NCBI RefSeq assembly: GCF_958295425.1
Contig: NC_081150.1
Span: 2,532,001 to 2,596,000 of the forward strand
From: Solea solea
Lineage: Eukaryota; Chordata; Actinopteri; Pleuronectiformes; Soleidae
DNA: 64,000 nucleotides
Direction: 5' to 3'
The translations under genes were made by a program, and so were the position numbers. The notes beneath the pieces are model-generated. The model saw only the letters and a program-made list of their open reading frames with translations, made no database searches and was not told the DNA's origin. Below are positions 41,566-52,694 of the stretch, piece by piece. Positions within the stretch are counted from its first letter, which is position 1, and every line of letters starts with the position of its first letter.

Positions 41566-42601
41566 ACACTCTAAGAAATGATTCATGGGGTTAGTTAGTA
41601 TAGCTCAAAATCAAGAGCTTTTTCTGTTTAAAAAAACAAGTTTGTTATGTGTATACATTATAATGAGTTCAAAATTTAATTAAATAAGTTGGTCTAAATG
41701 AAAATAAATAAAATAGTTTTAACTCAATAAAACATGAATTTTCAACAAATATTTCTGCCTTAACTTAACATAGAGGTGTATTGAGTTAGCACAACTTTAA
41801 AATCCGTGTCCAAGTTTGTTAAAAAGCTGAGTACAAGCCTGACCTGCCCGGACATGTTTGGCACGAACAGACCATGCCTGTTGGAAGCATAAAGTTCGAA
41901 GACACGTTACGGCTTGGTGAGTACAATTTTGACTTGTTTTATTCACAACAGCTAATAACTGCATCATCAGACAGTTCAAGAAATTGTTTTACACAACACA
42001 AGATGCTTTTTATTAGTCAGCAATGGTATTGTGTAAGCTAGCAGTAATGCTATTAATTCAGTCTGACATTAGTGTTTGTTGGTTTTGTTTTATGGTGGCA
42101 GGTTTTAATTGGCACTGGTTTTCAGTAGTTTAACTTTGTTTCTTGAAAAATTATTTAAAAAATTTGTTGTAGTGTTGAAGGTTTGAGCAGCAATAGCTTC
42201 ATGGCTCAGCCGTTGTAGGTGACTGAGCACACATTCGGTTTGTTAGTCAGCCATTGCAGCAGTCTAAGTGCAGTCTAAAAAACCCTGTCGACGAAACGAA
42301 TATTGTTGAGACGCCACAGCAGTGGTCATACCATTATTAAGCTAGTTGTTATAACAGCACAAGTGTGTTTTTCATCTTGAATAGTCAAAAACAGTTTATT
42401 TACTGTACTTAAGTTGCGCAAGTTGTAGGCACCACAGCCTTCTGAATGACCTAAATTCAAGTAATTTAAACAGAACCACTAGTTTTTTTTTAAAAAAAAA
42501 GTGGTATTCTGTTATCATGTAATTTTTTGATATTTGTAGATTTTCCCACTATTTTCCCACTACAAACCATTAAAACATTAATATTGATTCTGATCTACCA
42601 G

Positions 42602-42800
42602 GATGGTGATGGGGATTGTCACAACACGAGGTGGTATACCTGCAGCCTGTGCAAAGATCGTCCTGGAGGGACTAACGGATGTGGACGTTCCCAGAGCCTG
42701 TGCCTTGCTAATGGGGCTGATAAGTTTCCTGATTTATTTTATGAAGGCTACATTTTTGTTTACTCTTAAAATGTATATACACTCAGTCCTGTTACTGTAA
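42602..42800 (+). pseudogene. Terminal-exon-like fragment inside the TIR element
   Basis: After a plausible splice acceptor, an open frame runs 42603-42800 (65 codons). Its first ~40 codons look protein-like ('IVTTRGGIPAACAKIV', then 'VPRACALLMGLI') and the rest is hydrophobic and probably out of frame with the ancestral protein. From memory, the 'vpRACALLMGLiyaL' pattern resembles the C-terminal region of multi-copy teleost proteins annotated as SAM-domain-containing-3-like or uncharacterised. This is recall, not a search result. AATAAA lies 23 bp after the stop. With no visible upstream coding exons, it is most likely a broken copy carried by the transposon. Confidence 0.4.
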
Positions 42801-42894
42801 GCAAGATGCTGACTGGTGTTTAAATAAACAGTTAGACCACAAAACTGGAATTTCAATGTGTGATTTATTCTGACTTAGATAAATAAGTTATTGT

Positions 42895-43184
42895 ACTAAA
42901 AAAAATTAAGGTAACAATTTGCATGGACATTTCTGAGTAGAATGAAAGAAAAAGAAATAAGTTAGAATAACTAAAAGGAGTAATTTTAACACAATTAAAA
43001 TTAAGTTGGTTCAAGTTAAATAAGCTTGTAGAGGAAGAGGCAAATCATGTTGCTTGTACTAAAGTAATTGAGTTGGCCTAACTAGAGAAGTTTTGTGGCA
43101 TGTACTCAATACTAGCTAAGTTGAAATAACTCAAAAATATCCATGCAAATTGTTACATCAATTTTTTACGTTGAGCCAGCACAT
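42895..43184. repeat. Palindromic sub-element near the right end
   Basis: The left arm 'taacaatttgcatggacat' and the right arm 'atccatgcaaattgtta' (about 43139-43155) are complementary apart from single differences and extend into 'ctgagt / actcaa' words. The unit is about 290 bp, a MITE-like structure nested in the larger element or forming its subterminal repeat. Confidence 0.65.
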
Positions 43185-43199
43185 CATTTGTTAGAGTGT

Positions 43200-44558
43200 A
43201 GGCAGACATTAGATATCCTACCCATGAGTGTTTGTAGAGATGTAAACCTGCTATAAATAACAAAAGGTTTAAGTTTCCTCGCCGTAGAATAAAACTCTAT
43301 ATTTACCAAAGACAAGAGTCTTGCTGTATGGAGGTCACCATTTTGCGACACCATGTTCCTACAGCCAAATCAGCTGTTTCACCATCAGATAATTCTTTCA
43401 CACTGCACCATTACATCAATTTAAACAGAATTACTGTATGTGAACAATGAATGTGAATGTCCTCTTGTGGAGGGCTGCACCAGCAGCACGACAATACAGA
43501 TATCTGGCGCTTCATATACTATGTACTCCATTATGTGTATCTCATCACTCATGTTGTCTTTCTGCTGTTTGGTGCTGTGCAGGTAGTGCACAGTTCCTGT
43601 GGTGTTCCTAATGTGCTGTTCATTTGTTCCCAAGGCTTTGTCTTTATGAAGTAAAGTTGTTGAGGAACTGAGCGAGGGAACATTTCACAATCTTCCTCAA
43701 ATACATGAAACAAACAAAAAGCTTCTTCCATTTTGGTAAATGTGTGATTATTTTTATTTGAGGTTTAGCTGGTGCTTTTTTTTATGTTGCTGCATTTCCT
43801 GGTCTGTGTCAGTAGAAGGCATCTGTAATGTTGCATTACTGCCTTCGTTTGCAGTTCAGTGTGTATTCTAAGCTCTGGGTTCTACCAGTAGCTGTTTTTG
43901 TCAATAAATGTTTTTAATTATTCTTGTTTGCACACAATATGTCCTATATCTAAAATGCTCGCCCTTATATAAGGTTTTTTTTTATGACATAAATGATGCA
44001 AACTAGATTCTTTGATCAGAGCCCAGTTTCATTTAAATTCTTGCTCCATATTCCATATTGTTCTATCCATAACATTGCAGCTGGTGTGAGAACAGCTTCT
44101 CGGGGGAGGACATCCCAAGGACACGGAGCAGCTCATGAATCTGAAGCATGAGCTCATGCAGAGACGGAGCCAGGGAAATATTGTATACATCAACTGATGG
44201 ATATGGGAAGTTCACGAACTGCAGGAAATAATTTCCTCCACATGTGCTCATCATTCATCTCTTTGACACTAATGAAAAGACTGAGATTAAAATCTACAAC
44301 GGATCTTTTCCCTGGCAGTCCTTAACTTTTTGGTTACAACGTGAATGAACGTGATTGATCTGAGGAATTATACTCGGTGAAGGCTGAGTGAGAGGAAGTC
44401 AGGACTCAACACAGTCATTAAGTGAGTGAGATTGGATTAAATGAACTCAATGTTCAAGCAAGTTGTCCTTCAGTTGATGTAAAACACGAGCTACACTTAA
44501 ATGTGATTGTAAAACTAGATTAAAAACAAAATTCCATGATTAAATGCATCTAATTTGT
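43200..44558. other. Gene-free stretch with a weak minus-strand exon candidate
   Basis: A minus-strand open segment at about 44063-44254 follows an acceptor-like 'attatttcctgcag' (reading from about 44232 downward). It encodes protein-like text ('FPYPSVDVYNISLAPSL', 'ELMLQIHELLRVLGM'). I do not recognise the protein and the donor side is unclear. The rest is unique-looking. Confidence 0.35.
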
Positions 44559-44832
44559 TGGGACACACGATGATGAAGTGGCTAGCGTTGTTGCCTCATA
44601 GCAAGAAGGTCACAGCTTTGGATCCCAGTTTGCATGACTTCTCTGTGTGCGTATGGGATCTTCCCTGGTATGTCCCACAAAGACATGCAGATTGTGGATT
44701 TGGTGAATTGGACATTGCAAGAGTGAGCGTGAATGGTTGTACTTGTGACTGGTGACTTGTTGAGTGTGGACCCTGCCTTTCGACCTACACTGTATGTCAG
44801 CTCATGTGGAGGATAAAGTGGTAGAAAATGAT
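44559..44832 (+). mobile_element. Near-complete tRNA-derived SINE, plus orientation
   Basis: The tRNA-like head ('gatgaagtggctagcgttgt', 'tgcctcatagcaagaaggtc', 'ctttggatcccagt' in the B-box position) is followed by body landmarks 'acaaagacatgcagattgtg', 'gtgagcgtgaatggttgt' and 'gtggaccctgcctttcgacc'. The tail is 'gaggataaagtggtagaaaa'. 'Atctaa' occurs just before (44548-44553) and at the end (44830-44835), a possible short target duplication. This is the most complete plus-strand copy of the family in the window. Confidence 0.8.
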
Positions 44833-45417
44833 CTAAAACTGTAAGAGCAAACTTTAAATGTATGTCTTTTGTTTTTATCTGAATCTATAATGTACACTTT
44901 TAATCAACAATCCATCTTTTAGTTATTATTTTTCTTACTTATGCTGCTCACAAACCGAGAGGCACGTGTGGCCAAAACACAACTTCCTTAGAAGTAAAAA
45001 CTACATCAACCGAAGAGCTGACTAAAGATTTCAGCTCTCCAAGCAATAATGTATCTGTGAATGTGAATCTGAATCCAAATCATATCTAACAGAAAAGCTA
45101 ATTGAATAGGATTACAGTTGGTTAATGTTGGGGGGAAACACTGCAGTTTTGCATAACTGTTGTGTCAATCACTGTTAACTGTTTCTCTATTAAACTGGAT
45201 GATAATGTGTCCATAAAGAGCATAGGCCATAGGCATACATACACAAACTCTGATGACAGCCATAAGTATATATTACCCACAATGCCGTAGTATTCATAAA
45301 TAAAGTTAAAGCAAAGGTGAAGACAGATGTTAACAGTATTGCCCTGAATTGCCCTGAAAGTGAGATATGTTCCTGTGAGTTGAAGGGTGATAAATTATAA
45401 AGCCATATGTTTTACAG
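44833..45417. other. Gene-free stretch
   Basis: AT-rich, with a 10-bp tandem pair 'attgccctga' at about 45340-45358. It is immediately upstream of the exon candidate, and nothing coding is visible. Confidence 0.4.
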
Positions 45418-45578
45418 TTACAGCTTCACACAACGCACAAAATACCACGTCAGCAGCACAATCCTCCATCGCTGTTAACACCGGATCAACATCAGTGTCA
45501 CAGCTGCACAGTTCCCACTGGGGATGGAAAGTCCTATTTTTCTGCTGTTATTTTCTTTTAATAATAATCTCACTTTGA
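45418..45578 (+). CDS. Possible terminal coding exon with hydrophobic C-terminus
   Basis: A frame open from 45387 to the TGA at 45578 contains an acceptor-like 'atatgttttacag' ending at 45417. After it the text is Ser/Thr/Asn-rich ('NAQNTTSAAQSSIAVNTG', with an N-T-T sequon). It then ends in 'GWKVLFFCCYFLLIIISL', a run of about 15 hydrophobic residues at the very C-terminus. That layout (glycosylated stalk, then a terminal hydrophobic tail without cytoplasmic domain) is what GPI-anchored or tail-membrane proteins show. Codon choice looks exonic. I do not recognise the protein, no upstream exon is seen in the window, and chance cannot be excluded. Confidence 0.25.
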
Positions 45579-47628
45579 TTCATTCATTAAAATTCTCTAT
45601 AATGAATGTTTGGACTAACACGCTGCCAACATCCAGATATTTATTCACAGTAATTGGGCTTCAGCAACAGCAACTAGAGATTTTTGGGTGACCGTTTATA
45701 AGAGCTATCACAGCCAAAAACAAACAAATAAAATAATAATAATAAATCTTTGTCGGGTAACTTGTATGAAAATATAAAATAGACTTAATATCAGATAGAC
45801 TACATGGCAATGCATGCTATATGAGTGAATGGATGACCTTAATAAGTGCATAAATAACCTTTTGAAAAATGTAATTTCAAGAGAAAAGTGTTAATTGCCA
45901 CATTGAAGACACAACAGGATTGACTGATTGATTGTACCTCAGTTCATTGTCCAATAAGCTAATTCCCAGATTTATAAAAAAAAAAAAATTCCCCTTACAT
46001 CCCAATGTAAATCCAAAAAAGGTCAACAAATATAATAATAAAACAAGATCTGTGTCCAGAAGGAATCTGCATCCATTATAATATATGTGTATATATACAT
46101 ATATATACATATACACAAAACCTAATTTAAAATGTTAAAAAGCAGCAAACACAGCAGAACACAATAACACTTATTTCACATCCTCTTCATTTAAATGAGA
46201 ATCGTTAACTATTTAACTCACCTCGGAGCTTATTCCGCAGTTTGACTCCCAACACTAAAACACATCCGTATTTAACATTCGTTCTCACTTTACAACTCTC
46301 AAATATAAACAAGCCTCTTAATTTATAATCTCCTTCTCTTAAGTGAAATCATTATAATCAGTAAAAGGTCAGTATGTGTGAGTGCTTTTGTTTCCAATGT
46401 TGTGATGCTAAACCTTCACCGGGGGAATTTATTTTCAGTCGTTGCAAAAAGCAAAACAAACAAAACAAACTATTTGGCAGTGTGAGATTTAATGTGCTGC
46501 ATATAGATTCCATATCGCCACCATTGCTATTAACCTGTGAATATTTGTGGTTAAAGTATTCATTGTTTTGCAGCCAAATTTCCCAGTTGCTTTTCATACG
46601 ATGACTTACAGTGTTCTGTGGGTGGAGCTTTGACGAGAAGTATGTTTTTCAAATGTGTTTCCACACTTACACATCATATCACTTTAATGGTAATAAAACA
46701 GCAGAAAAGGGAAACACATATTGAAGCAAAGCACACATGGAAATGGTCCGTAACTTTAGTTTAAATTAATTCAATTAATTTGGGTGTTCTGCTACCATCT
46801 GAAGCAATTTTCTTTTCTCAGTGTATAAAAGCAAACATAATTTGACAGAACACGAGTCAACAGCCACTCACCAGGACACAACTCACACAACACACAGCAT
46901 CAGCTGACTGGAATTTGAGCTGCCTCTTCGTTTCATGTGCAAATGAAGCAATTAGGTAGTGATTGGGATAAAATGAATCCTTTCACTTCCTCTTCTCTTT
47001 TATAATCACATCTTCCTTTTCATTCCGTCTCCTCCCACTTCCCTTTCCTGCTCCTCATCAGTCAGACTTAATAACTGATAATAATAAAATTAAAGGAGGA
47101 TAACCTTCTGCGTATTTCAGTGGGCTATCTGCAATCTGAGCATTTCAATAGCTCAAAACAGAAACCAGCATTACAGCATTATAGAAAAAGTCGTGTCTCC
47201 TCGTCACTGAACCCCCCCCCCCCATTTATTTCTTACGCCTGTCATCCATTTATTCCGTATCATTAAAGCTTCTCATTTGACTCTAAAATTGCTCATTGTA
47301 CATGATGTTCCTTTTCAGTGAGTCACCCAACCAACATGTGAGTGTCTGACCTTGACGTGGGTGTGGAGAGATGCAATGTACTGTAAACACACACAGATCA
47401 GTGCATAGGATGTTCACTGATGAGGTCAGTATGGGAGACCTTCTGCTTGGTTGACCACTGCCAATATTGTGACTAAATACTGTGGAGCAGCGTACAGACG
47501 GTGGCCACGTCTCAGACGGGAATCACAGCTGGCCGAGCAGATGAAACCGTGCCACCATGTGCTGTAGTCGATGCTAAAAATGAATCCTCTCTCAGAGGAA
47601 ACGGTCGATATCCATCCAGGAATAGAGA

Positions 47629-47664
<36 letters not shown>

Positions 47665-48318
47665 AGAAGAGAAAGACAGTCAAGTTTATTTAGTTTCAGC
47701 AAAAATAAGGCTACTAAAGCAAGGCTACAGCTTCATTTGGTTCTCTTTTGGTCACATTTGTGCCCAGCCATGGAAAAACAAGGAACAAGTCTGCTGAGGG
47801 GCATTTTTAGTTATTTACAAGATTCTGAAAGTATGATTTCTAAGCTTTCCAACACATGGAAATCTGAAAATATTTGAATGTAGGCACTACATTTGATACA
47901 CATAATGGATTTGCTCCTTCCTGGGGAGCCATGTGACAGTAAAATCAGATTTACATAGTCCAACCCCCTCCCGGTCTAGCTGTCAGTGACATCTGACAAC
48001 ATCGTGGCTGCTGGTCACATTTCATATTTAAAGTGGCTCAATTTCCATTTCCTATGTCCTTAAATTTCCTGTTGAATGTCCAAAATCACCTTCCCTAAAA
48101 TGTCTGCTCCTTCCTGTTGTGGTGTCTCCAGGCTTTGTGGTGATTACTTGATTACCTGCTCCGTCCGAGCACGTTGCACCTGTGTCTCATTATCTCCAGC
48201 CTTTGTGTGCGTTTCCTCTCACTGTTTGTTAACCGAGGGCTGTTTCACAAAAGCAGAACAGAGAAATTCAGGATTCTTCTTGGTGACAAAGAGATATTTG
48301 TCAAGGCTTTAATCCTGT
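45579..48318. other. Gene-free stretch with microsatellites
   Basis: Holds a TA/CA-rich tract at 46078-46116, a C12 run at 47212-47223 and a (GA)n tract at 47625-47662. 47490-47620 is relatively G/C-rich and open on both strands but unrecognised. 48090-48210 is a C/T-rich repeat-like block ('tgcacctgtgtctcattatc'). No gene. Confidence 0.45.
47625..47662. repeat. (GA)n microsatellite
   Basis: About 18 GA units with one 'ggg' interruption near the start. Confidence 0.96.
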
Positions 48319-48602
48319 CCCACACTAGAGGGTAAGTGACCAGATTTCGGGCCCTTCTGATAGTCGTGGGTGTCTTCCGATTTTAGGTTGATTTGAACAG
48401 AACAGATTATCAGGCCAAATGATCCTATAGTGTGAGGAGTTAATGTGAAGTTTCTGTGAGATCTCAAATCGCTGGAATCTCCTCCCTTGACTTGATCATC
48501 TGCTTTCTCAGGATTTAAAACATTGAAAATCTGTTACAAAGTTCGTTATGTCTGTGATCTCCCACGTTTTTTAAGTCAGATTTGAAAATCCTCTAGTGTG
48601 GG
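48319..48602. mobile_element. 284-bp MITE with 13-bp perfect TIRs
   Basis: The left terminus 'cccacactagagg' (48319-48331) and the right terminus 'cctctagtgtggg' (48590-48602) are exact complements. The interior has no open frame. A related 'ctatagtgtgagg' word at about 48428 is an internal echo of the terminus. I see no clear target duplication, so the superfamily is not assigned. Confidence 0.8.
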
Positions 48603-49248
48603 GGCAGGCTTTAGACGCACTGTAAGCCTGGTTGTTAGCCTGGTCTGGAGCGGGCACAGACTAAATCTCCATGGCAATTTATGTGCCATTGCTTTTGTGA
48701 AACATTGTTCAGACCTATTAAATCCAGGATTAAAGTGGAAAATCGTCGCTTAAGCTGCTGTCCAGGTTTTGGGAAACGGTTCTCTGGTGTGTTCACTTCC
48801 ATTGTTCTCCATCATGTTCCTGCTTTAATCGTGCCTGCTGCAGCCTGACAACCTGGACTTTTGTTTATTTTTATTAATGAGCTAAGTATTTATTATCTTT
48901 CTTATTTCCCTATGGCAAAAGTAATTTGTAAATGTGCTCTTTCTCTTCATAATGTAGGTAACATGCATCTGTGTGAAAATTAAGTAAACTGTTAAATCAT
49001 GTTTTTTATTACAGTTCTGCATCCAGATATCAACATTATACACCAAGGCTACTAAACATATATACACACAGTTTAAACGATAGTATTGTCCATAATTATA
49101 TGTGGTGTCGGACAAGGATCTAAACTACAAACACTTCATTATCATTTTGGTCAAAAGAATCATTTAAATTTCACATTGACAAATTTTTGCAATTACAATG
49201 TATATAAAATTATTTTATCCAGTTTAAAGCAGCTACAGACGTATTTAA
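48603..49248. other. Gene-free stretch
   Basis: Unique-looking, AT-rich from 48860 on. No gene. Confidence 0.5.
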
Positions 49249-49678
49249 CCCTTAATTCTCATGTGGCACAGACGTGATTGTACAAATCTCCATATATGGA
49301 CATCCTATGTGTGTTTATAGGTCACCTATTCAGGCTTTAAAAAATACGTTTTAGATGCTTCTTCTTATGCATGTGTTGAGTCAAACTTGATTGATTCATG
49401 ATTAATTTTTTATTGCATTTTTAGTGATATAAAGTAGCAATAACTGTGCAGAAGTTACAAAAAATACAGTTTTGTTTATGTTCAAATTCAATCCAATTTT
49501 AAACATTTTGAGTGCTATTTGCTCAGGTGTGTATATATAGTTGGTGAAAATGATTTTTTTTTTTCATCAGATTGCCTAGGTTATGCTGAAAAAAGGACAC
49601 TCTACACATTCTAATAGCCTCTGTATGTATAAACATAGTAATGGCAAAAAGCAGCTGAAATGCTGTGCCTTCTCAGGG
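49249..49678. mobile_element. piggyBac-like MITE flanked by TTAA
   Basis: The element begins 'cccttaattctcatgtgg' and ends 'tgccttctcaggg'. It is bounded by TTAA on the left (49245-49248) and TTAA on the right (49679-49682). CCC...GGG termini with TTAA target duplications define the piggyBac superfamily. The TIR match beyond CCCT is weak. At 430 bp without a transposase frame it is non-autonomous. Confidence 0.7.
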
Positions 49679-49682
49679 TTAA

Positions 49683-51308
49683 GCTGAGGAAATCCAGCTT
49701 TAAGATTTTGAAAATTTTAGCAGCAATTCATTTATGGCAAATTATATATTTTTTTTGGAGCCACTAAAGCTTCAAACCTTCAACCGGTAATAATAATGTT
49801 AACATTGTATTAGTATTATTGCACACTAACCTTTCCTGGGTAAATGAATGTTACTGTAATGGATTATTTCCTGATGCTGCCAGTTCATTATTCCAGATTT
49901 ATTTGTACAACAGTCACAGCTGTATACAGTCACATTCCTAAGTTTTAAAATAATGGGGTCGTTGATCGCAAACAGGTTTTTTTTTTTTTTACTGCAACTG
50001 ACAATACTATTGCTTTGTAAATTAAGAGCACATTTGCAGCACTTTAGTTTTACATTTTACTCAATATTTTATTCCATCTGTATCCAAAACCAATATTTTT
50101 ATTATTACATGAGTAAATGCAATGCCAGCTTTTTTTTTTCTCATGAAAAATCCCACATATTGAAAGAAAAATAAAAGGTTTGGGTTATGTGTGGTATTAT
50201 TTATCATTATTATTATCCTCCAAATGCTTTCCATTCATCTCTGAAATGAGAACAGATAGGGTATCAGAGCGGGGGCTGCAACACTGAGCTCCATAGATAA
50301 TGTATTAGGAGCTCTGATGTTGGCCAGCCAACACTGTGATTGCTTCTTTTTCATGCTGTGATGTTAAATGGATGTGTCATGTGCCATACAAATAATTTGG
50401 AGAGATTTTTCTGTGCCTCCAGTTACCAGCTGTGTGTGTGTGCGCTTTATTTGCAAGGCCAACTCCATTTATGAAAGAATATTCCAATATTTTCATTGAT
50501 ATTTGTGCTTGTGTTTGTAGGCATCACAGTTGAGGAGTCTTGGACAAAACTATAGTCAAACCAGCTCTCGTCCAAATATACTGAGGAATTCTCCACTTCA
50601 CTTCTCGTTTTTTGCACTGGAAGCTCAGCTAATGGTAAGACCTCGATACTGTACACACTAAGTGAGCTGTGTATCTGAAACGTGTACAGTACTGTCAGCC
50701 ACAAGCTTCATAAGCTCTCATTAGCGACTGTGGAAGCATCCTGAAATTAGATTTAATGACTATGCTCATGCAACCAGCTGTCTCTTAAAATGACAATCTG
50801 CTTTTATGATTATGGGTAACCTCACTCATATCATTTTTAATTAAGAAAAGTGTACCAATATGTTCATTTATAGTTTTATATATTTTTCTATTGCACTGAA
50901 ACATTTCCCCCTTGATCAAAACTTCCCATCAACACAAAGGTTTATTATTATTTCTATCTTTTATCATTTTGCCTGTATTATGTGGTATAATGGGGAGAGA
51001 GAAGAAGGATAGGTAGCACAGTCATGTAAGAAAGAGTTAAAAACTCAACACATGCCGCACCTAATGAGTTTGCTGGGGCCACTGCACTATAGATGCTGAA
51101 GCGTCATGTTGGCTTCACATGCAATGTTGGCCTTTACAGAGCCTAACTTCCACTCTGGTCACTCCAGATGTTGCTGTTTGATTATAGTGATCCATCAAAC
51201 TATTCTGCCTGCACTGTACTTAACAACAGCTTGAGTGTTGTACTAACTTGCTAACAGAAGCCTCCTATCAACATTTTTGATGGGAAAAATCGGTCACTCT
51301 TTAAAACA
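49683..51308. other. Gene-free stretch with clustered hairpins
   Basis: AT-rich, with poly-T runs near 49977-49990 and 50130-50139. Two adjacent hairpins lie at 50279-50333. No recognisable gene. Confidence 0.5.
50279..50333. repeat. Two adjacent hairpins
   Basis: Arms 'gagctcc' (50286-50292) and 'ggagctc' (50308-50314) are perfect. The stem extends to about 14 bp with one bulge ('caacact' against 'gatgttg'). It overlaps the palindrome 'tgttggccagccaaca' (50318-50333; 7-bp arms, 2-nt centre). Confidence 0.8.
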
Positions 51309-51360
51309 TTGCATTACATGTCATTTAGCAGACACTTTTATCCAAAGGGACTTACAATAA
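51309..51360 (+). mobile_element. Short fish interspersed-repeat fragment
   Basis: 'Gcattacatgtcatttagca' then 'gacacttttatccaaaggga' and 'cttacaata' is a very recognisable short teleost repeat core ('tcatttagcagacgcttttatccaaagcgacttaca'). The flanks are not identifiable. Confidence 0.65.
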
Positions 51361-51494
51361 CATGCACATGCTTGAGTGGTAGCATGATGAGATTGTGTGA
51401 CATCAGCTACTGTAATTTCACTCAAAGACACAGATGTACACAAAGATTTCTCTCCAGTCTCCAACACAGTTTTGCAGTTTACTTCTAGTGCAAA

Positions 51495-52295
51495 TTCTTC
51501 TTCTTTTGGCTTCTCTCTTTAGGGGTCGCCACAGTGGATCTACTTCCATCTTGTCCCATCACTTGTGTCCTCCTCTGTTACACCAACTGTCCTCATGTCC
51601 TCCTTCGCAACATCCATGAACCTTGTCCTTGGTCTTCCTCTTTTCCTCCAGCCCAGCAGCTCCATCTTGAACATCCTTTTGTCCAATGAAATCACCGTCC
51701 CTCCTCTGCATGTGACCAAACCATCTCAACCTGGATTCTCTTGCTTTATTAAAATTGTTCAACCTGAGCTGTACCTCGAACATGCTCATTTAATCCAGTA
51801 CATCTTCGTCACTTGTAGCGAAAGTCTGAACATCATCAGCTCTGCCACCTCCAGTTTTACCTCCAGACAGTGCCACTGTCTCTAAGCCCTACATCATAGC
51901 AGGTCTCACTACTGTCTTGTAGACCTTCCCTTTCACTTTTGCTCTCTGCTCTCCTTCTGTCACACATCAGCCTTGACACTCATTTCCACCCCCTCCACTC
52001 TGTGGGCACTCTCTTCTTCACCTCTCTTGTGCACTTTCCATTCTTTTGAATCGACAGGTACTCCTCCACCCTCTCTGCTCTTTCATCTTCATCATACCAC
52101 CTGTCTCACTGTTATTCACACACAGGTATTCTGTCTTGTTCCTCTTCTCTCCATTGCAGACCTTCACCTCTGCAGGCTCTCTTCCACCTGTCCCCTACTC
52201 TCACTACAAATTACAGTATCATCTGCATACAGTATAATCCACGGAGACCCCTGGGTGACCTCACCTGTCAACAACAAGTCACTGTTGCAAACAAG
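51495..52295 (-). mobile_element. Non-LTR retrotransposon (LINE) 3' relic, minus orientation
   Basis: Starts with 'cttcttcttttggcttctct' and 'ggggtcgccacagtggatc', the complement of a LINE 3' end with an (AAG)n tail. It continues for 800 bp colinear with 8338-8929 and extends further 5'. The minus frame at 51559-51789 includes 'RLRWFGHMQRRD', a hallmark of the C-terminal region of fish LINE ORF2. The coding text is broken by stops and frameshifts. It is 5'-truncated; similarity fades at 'ttgcaaacaaga'. The plus-strand frame of 120 codons at 51973-52335 is an antisense shadow. Confidence 0.88.
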
Positions 52296-52550
52296 ATGCT
52301 ATTGCTACTATTATAAGTGGTACAAAATGTCCTAGCAACTCAAGTAAAAGTGTACTGGACGTAAGGTTGAAAATACAACATGGATGTCTTAAATGACCAA
52401 ATAGAATGCAACAGATGTAGCTTTCGTCAGCGATGTAACAGGCTCAATGTATGCTGCTGCATCATGGAATCTATCAATCAACATTTCCATCTATTCATTT
52501 TCTGGGAATGAGGTGTCCGCAGGTTATGTAAACCATCCCTGTAATCCCCT

Positions 52551-52694
52551 CAAACTACTCCTATAGGGGATCCTGAGGTGTCCCTCACCCAGAAGGAACC
52601 TAATCCCTCCAGGGATTTGAGGTTCTGCCACAGGGTCTCCTCCTAGTCGGAGAAGCCCAAGTACATCCTGAGAGCCAATCACATCAGCTGCCTC
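52551..52694 (-). mobile_element. Second LINE-type ORF fragment, minus orientation
   Basis: 'Aactactcctataggggatc', 'ctgaggtgtccctc', 'cagggtctcctcctagtcgg' and 'agagccaatcacatcagctg' follow the order of a different retroelement ORF fragment that is common in fish, whose complement encodes an 'R-x-R-W-R-D-Y'-type motif as I recall it. It is only about 140 bp and degenerate. Confidence 0.55.

Larger units (their letters stand above)
41566..43199. mobile_element. 1.63-kb TIR element carrying gene-like exon sequence
   Basis: The left end 'acactctaagaaatgat' and the right end, reverse-complemented to 'acactctaacaaatgat', match at 16 of 17 positions. Both ends lead into AT-rich sequence built from 'taactcaa / ttgagttaa' words. 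Nested inside the right end is a second inverted repeat: 'taacaatttgcatggacat' near 42912 and its complement near 43139-43164. The middle contains a donor-like 'cttg|gtgagtac' (41917), an acceptor-like 'tgatctaccag|gatgg' (42601) and an open terminal-exon-like segment with AATAAA at 42823-42828. No clear target-site duplication is seen, so the superfamily is unknown. It could be a DNA transposon that carries or captured a gene segment. Confidence 0.6.

Noticed and set aside
51973..52335. 120-codon plus frame
   Set aside because: Antisense shadow of the LINE relic at 51495-52295.
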